The notes under the pieces: model-generated
What the model was told of the DNA's origin: nothing
The model's database searches: none
The model's input: the letters and a program-made list of their open reading frames with translations, nothing else
In this document: in pieces, positions 53,884-64,000 of the stretch
How positions within the stretch are numbered: the stretch's first letter is position 1
Layout: every line of letters starts with the position of its first letter
NCBI RefSeq assembly: GCF_019059575.1
Contig: NW_024882910.1
Coordinates: forward strand, 30,001-94,000
Direction: 5' to 3'
DNA length: 64,000 bases
DNA from: Amphibalanus amphitrite
Lineage: Eukaryota > Arthropoda > Thecostraca > Balanomorpha > Balanidae
Translations under genes and position numbers: made by a program

Positions 53884-54970
53884 TGTAGGCGCGCCATTTC
53901 CATTTTGTCATTTTATGTTCCTTAGTCCACGTTTACCATTCTGCTGATTTCCTATTTTCTTCCTTGGTTTCACAGCCTTGGCACATTGCTCGCTCGGTCC
54001 CTCTGACCTGTCGAGGTCACCGGCCGACCGTAGCCTGGGGCAGGGCCCAGGAATGTAGCTGCGCCGTCGCGACCGCAGGGTCAGAAAAGTAGTAACTGGA
54101 AACTGTGATATTTGACTCGTTAATGTGTATGTTATGCCCAATAATGTGCTCAGGATTGTAAAATGTATTGTTTGATGCGAGTAGGGATCTCCTGGACATT
54201 TAAGTTGCGAATATGATAGCTGACGCGGATGAACATTTCTGAATATGGGCGGTGCCCGGCGCCCCGGCGCTGGTCGGGGGCGCGGCGCGGGTCAGTTGAG
54301 CCCCGTTGAGGCTGGTGGTATGTGGTGGTGTCTGCGCCAGAGCCGGTGAGTCGCACAGGAAAAATGACTGTTAACTCGTATTATTTATGGAATATGTAAC
54401 CGTAATTAGGGCGAATATTTACTGTGTATGAAACCAATATTGAATGTTATATGAATTGCCTGCAGATATTTATTACCGGTCATTTATATGTGGATAAATA
54501 AGGTGAAGGCTGACACTCGTCTCGGATTTATAGCCATTTACCAAGACCGTGAGGCTGGTCGTCTAATGTGCCTCTGGAGACGTGTGCCTCTGGTTTCGTT
54601 AGCCGATAAGCGACTCAGGGAGCACATTTGTCGGTACGTAACTAAATGTCGCGGTCGCACAATCATGTAATCAAGTGCTTTCGATATAATTATACTGTTT
54701 CGTATATGCATATTCAAGTGCATGAATGGACGCGTAGCAATGTACCTGGTTGCCTTTATCAAGTTATTTATTTATGCGTGTGTTATGTTCCCCCTCGCCT
54801 GTCCCTTTTATTTCCGTCACGTTTGTTTGCGCTCGTTTATGTTTATTTGTGCAATGCTTAACTTAGGGCCGTTGTTTTACAGCAACGATTGCGTGCGGAG
54901 GGCCACACGGTCCAATACACCGATCCGTGACGACATCCGAGTTTCGAACTGAGTCTGGTCGGCGGCTACA
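53884..54970 (+). repeat. 5' LTR of the BEL/Pao element
   Basis: Starts TGTAGGCGCGCC and ends GGTCGGCGGCTACA. 1,087 bp, reading as identical to 61584-62670. Confidence 0.95.
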
Positions 54971-55009
54971 GTTGCGACAACTGCGACAACGCTTCGCGAG
55001 ACGACGGAG

Positions 55010-55326
55010 TGACGTCACCTCGTCGTGGAGGACGGCACGCTACAGGAGCAGGAGCACCACACTCGTCCGTACTGGTATGGTGAGCGCCTTCGCGCTATCA
55101 CGCCTGTGGTGACTCCGCTCCAGGCCATTTGCCGCGTGATCTAAGTGACGTCATAACGTCGGACAGTTGCGTCATAGACTTGGTGACGTCATGCTGGGTG
55201 GTTGGTGACGTCATACTGGATGGTTGACGTCATAGTGAGGGGTGACGTAATGCCGTACTATTGTGACGTCATGACGGGGGTGACGTCATACTGAGCTTTT
55301 GACGTCATATAGCGATTGTGGCGTCA
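55010..55326 (+). promoter_or_regulatory. CRE-like array in the BEL/Pao leader
   Basis: Perfect TGACGTCA palindromes start at 55010, 55146, 55184, 55206, 55225, 55264, 55281 and 55300. Close variants start at 55167 (TTGCGTCA), 55243 (TGACGTAA) and 55319 (TGGCGTCA). From 55146 on, steps are 17-22 bp, averaging about 19. The bases between sites vary while the octamer is kept, which suggests the octamer itself matters. TGACGTCA is the CREB/ATF site. The array lies between the 5' LTR and the coding frame, so it could act as an internal enhancer or, in RNA, as something else. Confidence 0.6.
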
Positions 55327-55689
55327 TACTTAACGGAGTTCGCGTTTTGTTGGGTGTTCCGTCGGCTGTTAACGTGTTGCCGAAGGTTATTGATCGTGAA
55401 TGAACTGCACTCGGTGTTATATTAAGCAAACTCTAAGTTTTCACGTGATCCTGGATAATTTTCCTATTGATTTACCTCACCTGTCTGGAGACTCACCTCG
55501 GTTTCACGCGTCATCGATAGGCGGTTTGTCCTCCGGGCAGCTCGCTGATTGTCGTAGCTGGCTCGGTCGCCTTGCGTGATTGGTTGATCAACTGCTAACT
55601 AAGTCTTGTACTTCAATTGGTCACACTTCTCACTTCTGTTAATCAGCTAGATGATAGTTGGGAGCCGCTTTGATTAGTTGTCATCAATC

Positions 55690-58600
55690 ATGAATCCTCT
55701 AGAAGAGCTGAAAGTGTCGGAGTTGAAGGCGGAGTTGAAGGGAAGAGGTGCAGACACTAAGGGTTCGAAGCCGGCGCTGATGCTGCGATTAAATGAGGTT
55801 TTGGTTCAAGAAGGAATCGACGTTGCATCATTCGTTGCAGCTCGACGGGACGTTTCCGCCGAACCGAGAGCTGATGCCGCAGCCGCTGAGGTGGCTGTTC
55901 CTGATTTGGACAACACGGTCCCGGCTCCTGGACCCCTCGTCAGAGCCACATCACAGATGTCCTTGCGTAGTTCTGCCTCGCAAGTCTCCATCTCTTCGTT
56001 GCGAGCAGCGGAGTCGGCGACGAAGGCGGGACTGATGGCTCGAGCTGCCTTTCTGAAAAGGAAGCAGAAGATGGAGAAGGAAGAACTGGAGATGAAGATG
56101 CGCAAGCAGAAGATAGAGAATGAAGAACTGGAGATGAAGATGCGCATGGAGAATCTGCAGTTGGAGAGTGAGCTGGCAGAGGTGGAAGCCAGAGAACGTG
56201 CACTGATGGAAGCCGAAGAGCAAGGTTCTCAAACAAGACCAGGCGTGGCTTCGTTGCGAGCTGTCTGTCCAGCTGAGCCGAACGAGAGGACTGGACATGC
56301 AGAAGACGTTGTCGGCAGCGAGCAACCACTGGTCACTGTTCAGTCAGACGCTGGGGCTTCAGAGGCGCGTGCTGATCAGATGAACGTCAGGAAGAATCCA
56401 CCTCAACCTGACCTTAACGCTTCACAGCCCGATGCTACACAGGTCATCCTGTCCCAGATCCAGCAAAGTCGTCTCCCGAGACCAGAGTTGCCAGTTTTCA
56501 AGGGTGATGTAACACAATACAGATCCTTCATCCGTGCCTTCGATAGCAGGATCGGGAGCAAGACCGACAGTGATTCGGAGCGGCTGTTCTACTTGGAGCA
56601 ATACTGCGCTGGAAAACCACGGGACATCATCAGAGGATGTCTTCACATGACCGAAGATGTTGGATATCTGGAGGCTCGGCGACTGCTGGAACGAAGATAT
56701 GGCGACCCAGAAACAGTCTCGTCGGCATTCGTTGACATGTTGATGGACTGGCCTCAGCTGAAGCCAGGAGATGTTGAAGGACTTGATCGTTTCTCACTGG
56801 CGCTCACCTCGTGTTTGAATGTAATGCAGAGCATTCCTCTTGGAGCCAGGGAGACTGACCATCCCCGGACGATGCGGAAAGTTGTAGAGAAGCTCCCCAG
56901 CCATCTGCAGGACTCCTGGCGGCGACGAGCTCACAAGATCCAAGAGTCTGAGAAGAGGAGGGTGAAGTTTCAAGACGTCGTCACCTTCGTCGACAGCGAG
57001 GTGCAAATCCAGACCAATCCTACGTTTGGCAGGCACCGAGAAGAACGAGTCAGAAGACAGACACACACAGTCTCAGCTACAGCAGTTGCAGGAGCGGTAC
57101 AGTCCTCGAAGAGTTGTCTGTACTGTCATGGTAGTCACTTCACTGATCTGTGTGCTGAGTTGGTCAAGCTGCAATGGGAAAAACGGCGAGAGTTCGTTCG
57201 TGAGAACAGACTGTGCTTCGGATGCCTTCGAAAGGGCCACAGATTCAGTAACTGCTTCAGGAAGCTCGTCTGTGGAACTTGTAAGCGGCTGCATCCAACA
57301 GCGATGCACAAGAACGAAAGTGTTGAAGGAACTGGTCAGAACCCTTCTGATGGAAATGGTGAGCAAAACACTTCTGTGAAGAATGGACGATTGGATGCAT
57401 CGCCGACTGAAGTCTCTGCTGGTACGGCAAGCTGCAGGTCGTCGGCGATGATGGCTATTCTGCCGGTGAAGATGTGGAACGCTGACTGCTCTCGTTCAGT
57501 CGTCACGCATGCGTTCTTGGATTTGGGCTCAAGCGCAACGTTTTGCACGCCGAATCTTCTGAAGGCGCTGGGCATGGAAGGAGAAACTACGGAGCTCACA
57601 ATGACGACTGCAACAGCTGAGAACCAGCGGATTTCCAGCACATTGGTGAAAGGCCTGAAGATATCTGACATGGCGGGGAAGAAAGTAATGGATTTACCGC
57701 CGTCGTACACGTTGCAGAGAATTCCAGTCGATCGCCAGGATATCGCAACAGCTACGGATCTGGAGCGCTGGCCACAACTGCAAGAGGTTGTTCCCCCGGA
57801 AGTACATGCGGATATTGAACTTTTGATCGGAGCCAATTGTCCTCAGGCCCTGATACCTCTCGAAGTTCGCGCTGGTGGAGAGGGATGCCCATTTGCCATT
57901 CGTACGTCTCTTGGATGGGTGGTGTATGGACCAAGATCCCGCAGCCGGGTTTTCGATGGAAGCGCGAGAGTAAATCGTATCGAGGTACTAAGCCCAACAG
58001 ATGATGAATTTGACCTTCACAGCAAATTTGTCGCGCTCTACAACCAGGACTTCGAGCATGATCTTAGTTCCACAGACGTTGGCTTCTCCATTGAAGATCG
58101 AGCGTGGATGAAGATCGTGGAGGGCGGAGTCCGTCACCTGGATGGTCGTTACCAGATACCCCTGCCACTGAAAAGCGAGATCATCCTGCCGGACAACAAA
58201 CAGCAAGCAGAGAGACGAGCAGAGCAGCTGAAAAGGAAAATGCTCAAGAGCCAGAAGTATCTCCAAGACTACAAAACATTTGTCAATGAGTTAATCGAGA
58301 AAAACTACGCAGAACGTGTCAAGAACGAGCAGATCGACATGGCAGAGGGACGTACCTGGTATATACCGCATCATGGTGTATATCATCCGATGAAACCTGA
58401 AAAGATTCGTGTCGTCTACGATTGCTCTGCAACTTACCAGGGCATGTCGCTCAACAGTCGGCTGCTGCAAGGACCAAATCTGACGAGTTCTCTCTTGGGC
58501 GTGTTGCTGAGGTTTCGAGAGGGACCGGTAGCAGTCATGGCTGATATTGAAAAAATGTTCTATCAGGTGAGGGTTCCGGAGGATGACAGAAGTTTGCTCA

Positions 58601-61389
58601 GATTTTTATGGTGGCCGAATGGTGACACAGAACGGGAACTGGAAGTGTATCAGATGAATGTGCACCTCTTCGGTGCGATCAGTTCTCCGTCTTGTGCAAA
58701 CTTCGCGCTACGGAGGACAGCGCAGGACTTCGGAGATAAGTTTGATGCTGACGTCATAGACAGTATTCAACGCTCGTTCTATGTTGATGATTTCATGAAG
58801 ACAGGATCTACGGCTGATGAGGTGTTGAGGATTGCAAGAGGAGTCAGAGACTGCTGTGCGTTGGGAGGATTCCGACTGACCAGCTTCGTCAGTAACTGCC
58901 CTGACGTCATGTTCTGTTTCCCGGAATCTGAGCGCGTGACACACAAGAAGTTTGATCTGACCGGCCACGATCTTTCTGCGCAGACGCTAAGAGCTTTGGG
59001 TGTGCAGTGGGACGTATCTGAAGATACTCTTAGCTTCCGTGTTGATGTCAGGAGGGGTCCGACAACCAGGAGAGGCATTCTTTCTACAGCAAGTGCCGTT
59101 TATGATCCGCTAGGGTTCGGAGCTCCTTTCGTCATGTCAGCCAAAATCCTGTTGCAAGATCTCTGCAGGCTGAAGTTGGGATGGGACGACCCGGTTCCAG
59201 ATGCTCACCTGAGAAGATGGGATCAGTGGTGCAAAGAACTGAGCCTTCTGCGGGAGTTCAGCGTGCCAAGAAGTGTGACTGCACCAGACGCGGTGGTGAA
59301 TTGCCAACTTCACATGTTTGCTGATGCAAGCGAAGCTGGCTACGGTGCAGTAGGCTACACCAGGGTGACTGACAGCACAGGGACAGTTCGCACTTCGCTT
59401 CTGATGAGCAAGGCCAGAGTAGCGCCGCTGAAGACTTCTTCAATCCCTCGACTAGAGCTGGCCGCTGCGACGCTAGCTGTGCAGTTGAGCACACAGATAC
59501 TTACCGAACTTGACCTGAAAGTTGACGAAGTGCATTTTTGGACGGACAGTGTGTCCACGCTTCGCTACATCCACAATACCACTTCTCGTTTCCAGACATT
59601 TGTGTCCAACAGGCTTTCCGTCATCCATGATGGTTCTGAGCCCGGTCAGTGGAAGTACGTGCCGTCTGCACTGAACCCGGCGGATGCTCTCTCCCGTGGA
59701 CAGTCGGCACGCGAGTTTCTTCAATCGGTATGGGCTACTGGCCCAGCGTTCCTCGGCGCAGAAGCAGCTGAATGGCCTGACCAGAAGCATGTGATCCAAC
59801 GCCATGAAGATGTTGAAGATCTTGAGGTAAAGAGAGGCTTGGGGACTCTCTCGGTAGCAGCTGAGTGTGACAGTACTTCGAAGTTGTTGAACAGCGTATC
59901 TGACTGGCACAAGCTCAAGAGGCACGTGGCGTGGTGGCTTCGGCTGAAGTGCATGCTGTGGAAGCGGTTGATGAACAGAGGTGATTGTGATGCCGAGGTA
60001 GCGGGTCAGCTCTCGCGGGTCAGCTCTCGCTTGACCGTTCAAGAACTTGATGATGCAGAAGTGGCGATTGTGCAGTACACTCAGAAGAAGGCCTTTCCAG
60101 AAGAACTCAGCTCCCGTTTTGTCAAGAAATCCAGCTCGATTTATCGTCTGAACCCCTGCATGATTGATGGCGTTCTCAGGGTTGGCGGACGTCTCAGCAA
60201 CGCAGCTATCTCGGACGCAGCCAAACACCAGATGATCCTGCCGAAGAATGGTCATGTCACGGACATCATCATCAGAGACATGCATGAGAAGAAAGGTCAC
60301 TCAGGACGTGAACATGTTCTCGCTGCACTGCGCGAAAGGTATTGGGTGGTTAACGGCAATGCAGCCGTTCGCAGAGTCCTGTCAAAATGTGTCAGATGCC
60401 GACGAGTTCAGGGCCCGATGGTGACTCAACAAATGTCTGACTTACCTGAAGACAGGACGACTCCTCAAGGCGGTGCCTTCAGTCGAGTGGGCATCGACTA
60501 CTTTGGCCCGTTCCACGTGAAGGTTGGACGTCAGCGGCACAAGCGGTTTTGTGTACTCTTCACTTGCCTGGCGACGCATGCCATTCACACCGAAGTTTGT
60601 GAAAGTCTGGACACTAGCTCGTTTCTGAACGCGTTACGTAGATTTCAGGCTAGAAGGGGACAGGTGACGTTCATTCGGTCAGACAATGGCACCAATTTCG
60701 TCGGCGCCGAACGTGAGCTTCGTGAGGAGTTTGCCAAGCTGCGTGAGAGCCAGGTGCACAACTTCTTGCTGAAACGAGGAGTCGAGTGGCAGTTTACTCC
60801 TCCCGGTGCATCGGCACAGGGTGGTGTTTGGGAGAGGCAGATCCGGAGTGTCAGAAAAGTGCTGAACGCTGTTTTGAGGGAGCAGTCCCTGACTGATGAG
60901 TCTCTTCGTACCCTGCTCTGCGAGGTCGAGGCAGTCCTCAACAGCAAGCCGCTGACGACTGTCTCCAGCGATCCGTCCGATCTTCAGCCGCTCACGCCAA
61001 ACGATTTGCTGTTGTTGCGGGGAGGACCGATTCCAGACGGCGTGTTCTGTGAACGAGATTGCTTTGCGGGAAAACGGTGGAAACAAGTCCAGTTCTTGGC
61101 TGATGTTTTTTGGAAGCGCTGGGTAAAAGAATATCTGCCGCTGCTTCAAATTCGTCAGAAGTGGAACAAGGTTCAGAGGAATTTGCAAGTTGATGATGTG
61201 GTACTGGTTGCTGATATGAACTCTCCACGCTGTCACTGGCCTTTGGGACGAGTCACCGAGGTTTTCCCAGATAGAAAGGGTTTTGTGCGCTCTGTGATAG
61301 TCCGTACCACTACATCTACCCTGAAGAGACCGATCTCCAAGCTGGTGCTGGTGCTGGAGAGCGAGACCACCGACATTGAGAGCGTGTGA
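55690..61389 (+). CDS. BEL/Pao Gag-Pol polyprotein (fossil element)
   Basis: ATG at 55690 opens a frame of about 1,899 codons. By rough residue: a SAP-like DNA-binding motif (4-40, LKVSELKAELKGRG ... LMLRLNEVL); a charged coiled coil built of KQKMEKEELEMKM-type repeats (about 120-178); a DUF1759-type Gag region (about 263-400, PVFKGDVTQYRSFIRAF); and zinc knuckles (about 475-535, CFGCLRKGHRFSNC). Next are a retropepsin-like region (about 605-690), reverse transcriptase with VVYDCSATYQGMSLN and YVDD near 1029, and an RNase H-like part starting FADASEAGYGAVG (about 1210). The integrase has a zinc-binding segment (KKGHSGREH ... CVRC) and catalytic Asp, Asp, Glu in GIDYFGPF (1600), SDNGTNF (1663) and GGVWERQ (1714). 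A DUF5641-like C-terminus closes it. Gag and Pol share one frame, as usual for BEL/Pao. Confidence 0.95.
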   Translation: MNPLEELKVSELKAELKGRGADTKGSKPALMLRLNEVLVQEGIDVASFVAARRDVSAEPRADAAAAEVAVPDLDNTVPAPGPLVRATSQMSLRSSASQVSISSLRAAESATKAGLMARAAFLKRKQKMEKEELEMKMRKQKIENEELEMKMRMENLQLESELAEVEARERALMEAEEQGSQTRPGVASLRAVCPAEPNERTGHAEDVVGSEQPLVTVQSDAGASEARADQMNVRKNPPQPDLNASQPDATQVILSQIQQSRLPRPELPVFKGDVTQYRSFIRAFDSRIGSKTDSDSERLFYLEQYCAGKPRDIIRGCLHMTEDVGYLEARRLLERRYGDPETVSSAFVDMLMDWPQLKPGDVEGLDRFSLALTSCLNVMQSIPLGARETDHPRTMRKVVEKLPSHLQDSWRRRAHKIQESEKRRVKFQDVVTFVDSEVQIQTNPTFGRHREERVRRQTHTVSATAVAGAVQSSKSCLYCHGSHFTDLCAELVKLQWEKRREFVRENRLCFGCLRKGHRFSNCFRKLVCGTCKRLHPTAMHKNESVEGTGQNPSDGNGEQNTSVKNGRLDASPTEVSAGTASCRSSAMMAILPVKMWNADCSRSVVTHAFLDLGSSATFCTPNLLKALGMEGETTELTMTTATAENQRISSTLVKGLKISDMAGKKVMDLPPSYTLQRIPVDRQDIATATDLERWPQLQEVVPPEVHADIELLIGANCPQALIPLEVRAGGEGCPFAIRTSLGWVVYGPRSRSRVFDGSARVNRIEVLSPTDDEFDLHSKFVALYNQDFEHDLSSTDVGFSIEDRAWMKIVEGGVRHLDGRYQIPLPLKSEIILPDNKQQAERRAEQLKRKMLKSQKYLQDYKTFVNELIEKNYAERVKNEQIDMAEGRTWYIPHHGVYHPMKPEKIRVVYDCSATYQGMSLNSRLLQGPNLTSSLLGVLLRFREGPVAVMADIEKMFYQVRVPEDDRSLLRFLWWPNGDTERELEVYQMNVHLFGAISSPSCANFALRRTAQDFGDKFDADVIDSIQRSFYVDDFMKTGSTADEVLRIARGVRDCCALGGFRLTSFVSNCPDVMFCFPESERVTHKKFDLTGHDLSAQTLRALGVQWDVSEDTLSFRVDVRRGPTTRRGILSTASAVYDPLGFGAPFVMSAKILLQDLCRLKLGWDDPVPDAHLRRWDQWCKELSLLREFSVPRSVTAPDAVVNCQLHMFADASEAGYGAVGYTRVTDSTGTVRTSLLMSKARVAPLKTSSIPRLELAAATLAVQLSTQILTELDLKVDEVHFWTDSVSTLRYIHNTTSRFQTFVSNRLSVIHDGSEPGQWKYVPSALNPADALSRGQSAREFLQSVWATGPAFLGAEAAEWPDQKHVIQRHEDVEDLEVKRGLGTLSVAAECDSTSKLLNSVSDWHKLKRHVAWWLRLKCMLWKRLMNRGDCDAEVAGQLSRVSSRLTVQELDDAEVAIVQYTQKKAFPEELSSRFVKKSSSIYRLNPCMIDGVLRVGGRLSNAAISDAAKHQMILPKNGHVTDIIIRDMHEKKGHSGREHVLAALRERYWVVNGNAAVRRVLSKCVRCRRVQGPMVTQQMSDLPEDRTTPQGGAFSRVGIDYFGPFHVKVGRQRHKRFCVLFTCLATHAIHTEVCESLDTSSFLNALRRFQARRGQVTFIRSDNGTNFVGAERELREEFAKLRESQVHNFLLKRGVEWQFTPPGASAQGGVWERQIRSVRKVLNAVLREQSLTDESLRTLLCEVEAVLNSKPLTTVSSDPSDLQPLTPNDLLLLRGGPIPDGVFCERDCFAGKRWKQVQFLADVFWKRWVKEYLPLLQIRQKWNKVQRNLQVDDVVLVADMNSPRCHWPLGRVTEVFPDRKGFVRSVIVRTTTSTLKRPISKLVLVLESETTDIESV

Positions 61390-61583
61390 GACCACGAGCA
61401 TGGCAGACTATCGCACGTGGTGACGTGATTTTGATATCAATTCCAGAAGACTAGTTTGTGTTGATTGATAGCTGTATTTCCAGAAGACTGAACTGGGGAT
61501 TGACTGCAAGCGGTTGGCGATGAAGGCTCCAATTGCGCTTAGCACGTTTGGTCTGTTGAACCTGGAAGGTTCAAGGGTGGGGG

Positions 61584-62670
61584 TGTAGGCGCGCCATTTC
61601 CATTTTGTCATTTTATGTTCCTTAGTCCACGTTTACCATTCTGCTGATTTCCTATTTTCTTCCTTGGTTTCACAGCCTTGGCACATTGCTCGCTCGGTCC
61701 CTCTGACCTGTCGAGGTCACCGGCCGACCGTAGCCTGGGGCAGGGCCCAGGAATGTAGCTGCGCCGTCGCGACCGCAGGGTCAGAAAAGTAGTAACTGGA
61801 AACTGTGATATTTGACTCGTTAATGTGTATGTTATGCCCAATAATGTGCTCAGGATTGTAAAATGTATTGTTTGATGCGAGTAGGGATCTCCTGGACATT
61901 TAAGTTGCGAATATGATAGCTGACGCGGATGAACATTTCTGAATATGGGCGGTGCCCGGCGCCCCGGCGCTGGTCGGGGGCGCGGCGCGGGTCAGTTGAG
62001 CCCCGTTGAGGCTGGTGGTATGTGGTGGTGTCTGCGCCAGAGCCGGTGAGTCGCACAGGAAAAATGACTGTTAACTCGTATTATTTATGGAATATGTAAC
62101 CGTAATTAGGGCGAATATTTACTGTGTATGAAACCAATATTGAATGTTATATGAATTGCCTGCAGATATTTATTACCGGTCATTTATATGTGGATAAATA
62201 AGGTGAAGGCTGACACTCGTCTCGGATTTATAGCCATTTACCAAGACCGTGAGGCTGGTCGTCTAATGTGCCTCTGGAGACGTGTGCCTCTGGTTTCGTT
62301 AGCCGATAAGCGACTCAGGGAGCACATTTGTCGGTACGTAACTAAATGTCGCGGTCGCACAATCATGTAATCAAGTGCTTTCGATATAATTATACTGTTT
62401 CGTATATGCATATTCAAGTGCATGAATGGACGCGTAGCAATGTACCTGGTTGCCTTTATCAAGTTATTTATTTATGCGTGTGTTATGTTCCCCCTCGCCT
62501 GTCCCTTTTATTTCCGTCACGTTTGTTTGCGCTCGTTTATGTTTATTTGTGCAATGCTTAACTTAGGGCCGTTGTTTTACAGCAACGATTGCGTGCGGAG
62601 GGCCACACGGTCCAATACACCGATCCGTGACGACATCCGAGTTTCGAACTGAGTCTGGTCGGCGGCTACA
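61584..62670 (+). repeat. 3' LTR of the BEL/Pao element
   Basis: 1,087 bp, reading as identical to 53884-54970. It is preceded by a purine-rich tract and followed by CTCGT. Confidence 0.95.
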
Positions 62671-62675
62671 CTCGT

Positions 62676-64000
62676 ATATCTCACCCAACTGTTCAAAATA
62701 CTACCGACAAAAGCTGTTGACAAGACGGTACACGTAATATATTTGGCAACAAAAATATATCCATACACTCTAACCTACACGAAACTGATCTCACACATTC
62801 AACACACTGTAAACAATTCGTAATACACGTTTTGATCATTGATACCACTCTCCGATCAGTGCGCTGAGCCGCGGATGGGCTCTGAAATCACAGGCACTTG
62901 GGACCTCTCGAGTCTCTGACTAGTTGTGTACTATGACGTCACATTGATGACGTCACAGTGGGTCACTGAGCAGCGGAAGCAGTTCTGAATCGCCTCCAAG
63001 AAGTCGCGGATCTCTCCGTCGTTTTATCGCAGAGTCTGGAACAAAGAGCATATTTGTTAGCCGTCTAAAAGATATTAAACTCAGTATCGTTTAAACTTTA
63101 TTTTGTATAATGCGCACAGTTTCGTGTATGTATTACAAGGATATTTTCATTAATTTTCAATTACGATGTTTTATTATAGTGTTTTGCGCTGTGAAAAATT
63201 GTCGAAATGATTTATTACTACCCCTTCCGCATACTCCATGGTGGTACGCTCTTACCAGCAAACAAAGTAGAACGACTACGAAGGAGGCGGATGACTGACT
63301 GCTGCTGCTTCTGGAGTGGCCCTCAGAGGATTGCGAGTCTGGAAAGAACGAAAACATATTTATAATTTGCTCCCTGTCTTACCAATTTCTGAATTAAAAA
63401 AAAAAACGCGGTACGTACCATCAACATTGCAATGCTTTCTGGACAGTTGTATACACAAATGCATCATGTTAAATTTCCCGTTCACCAAACATTCAGCCAT
63501 GATAGATTTGCAAGTGGATAAAAAATGGAAAGTACCCCAAGTCTTAGGAAAATGACCAATAATTACCTGATAATCTCCGCAGTGACCGACCTGAAAGCAA
63601 AAAGGGACGTTGTCAATATAATCTCAAACATTTTAAACGCTGCAAAGTTCCCACAGTGTTTGAGGTCAGAACGACTGGGCCCTTTTTATAGGTACAGTGG
63701 GTCTATTTAAGATCTCCAGAGCCACCACGTGGCGCTACGGTCGGGGTAGGGCGAGTCCAAATCCCGAGGGGAGCGAGGTCACCGGTCATTGTGGGGGAAG
63801 GAGGGAGGGGGGGGGGGGGTGACGCGCTGCTATCGCGGCGTGGAGCGTGCGTAGCGCCGGGAGTGGGCCGCCCGCCACTGCGCCGCGGCTGAGGGGAGGG
63901 GAAGCTGGTTGCGGGTGCGCTCCCTCAGGTATGGTGGTATCCCGGGTGGTGTTTCACCGGTGATATCTGCTGACGTCACACTTGTGGTAGTGTTGGAGCA
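62676..64000. other. Unassigned right end, CpG-rich from about 63720
   Basis: No exon is recognised. Two CREs lie at 62934-62941 and 62948-62955, in host DNA about 265 bp past the BEL/Pao element, and another at 63971-63978. From about 63720 the sequence is CpG-rich with a long G run (about 63800-63819), and could be the edge of a promoter outside the window. Confidence 0.4.

Larger units (their letters stand above)
53884..62670 (+). mobile_element. BEL/Pao LTR retrotransposon, looks whole and very young
   Basis: Two 1,087-bp LTRs read as identical at a constant 7,700-bp offset. They are flanked by the 5-bp duplication CTCGT (53879-53883 and 62671-62675). A single long Gag-Pol frame fills the interior, and a purine-rich AAGGGTGGGGG tract precedes the 3' LTR. 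The domain set (DUF1759-type Gag, zinc knuckles, DUF1758-type protease, BEL RT, Peptidase_A17-type region, integrase, DUF5641 tail) is diagnostic for BEL/Pao. I see no obvious breaks. The leader of about 720 bp carries an array of CRE-like sites. Confidence 0.96.

Noticed and set aside
63800-63819. Long poly-G run (also at about 3591, 21207, 22575 and 53060) as a meaningful structure by itself
   Set aside because: Run length is unreliable in raw sequence; only the position next to hAT-like ends seems informative.
1-64000. CRISPR arrays, rRNA genes or bacterial operons
   Set aside because: No regularly spaced short direct repeats with unique spacers, no rRNA-like sequence, and the gene structure is eukaryotic.

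Overview
The window is metazoan nuclear DNA, most likely from an arthropod and plausibly a crustacean (a barnacle-like genome would fit, but I cannot confirm it). The evidence is an intron-split host gene with GT/AG junctions and arthropod-style immunoglobulin (Ig) domains, a BEL/Pao retrotransposon, an arthropod-type Tc1/mariner relative, and many short non-autonomous DNA transposons. No bacterial genes, rRNA, convincing tRNA or CRISPR arrays are present.

Only one host gene can be supported. It lies on the minus strand from about 24.5 kb down to 10.3 kb. Five exons (24421-24487, 15235-15491, 14942-15056, 13686-13815, 10320/10358-10530) join with matching codon phases. They give a signal peptide followed by two Ig domains, each with its cysteine pair, ending at a stop after 259 residues if the last exon runs on. 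Its 8.9-kb first intron has been invaded repeatedly. The largest insert is a foldback element with arms of about 0.9 kb, 118 bp from the first donor site. One arm is split by a 1.5-kb hAT-like insertion carrying a degenerate 23-bp minisatellite, and the loop holds a small hAT MITE. Just upstream of the start codon is an array of TCACG motifs spaced 11 bp apart.

1-10.3 kb, left to right: an unassigned stretch; a 1.38-kb Tc1/mariner-type element with a broken transposase; a small hAT MITE; two TTAA-flanked MITEs; and a cluster of five GCACGTGC palindromes. 24.7-35.9 kb is mostly unassigned. It holds a 1.33-kb non-autonomous hAT element with a palindromic MITE inside it, another TTAA MITE, and a 103-bp tandem duplication.

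Two LTR retrotransposons look whole and young, with LTR pairs that read as identical and clean 5-bp target duplications: a Ty3/gypsy-like element at 35912-40438 and a BEL/Pao element at 53884-62670. The BEL/Pao polyprotein starts with a SAP-like DNA-binding motif. Its leader carries about ten CRE-like sites (TGACGTCA or close variants) roughly every 19 bp.

40.4-53.0 kb has no gene I can support. It contains a pair of CRE sites, a cluster of direct TGACCT (AGGTCA) half-sites and, at its right end, a 587-bp hAT-like element. 62.7-64.0 kb ends in CpG-rich sequence that may be the edge of another promoter. Overall this is a gene-poor region shaped by DNA transposons, with recent retrotransposon activity.
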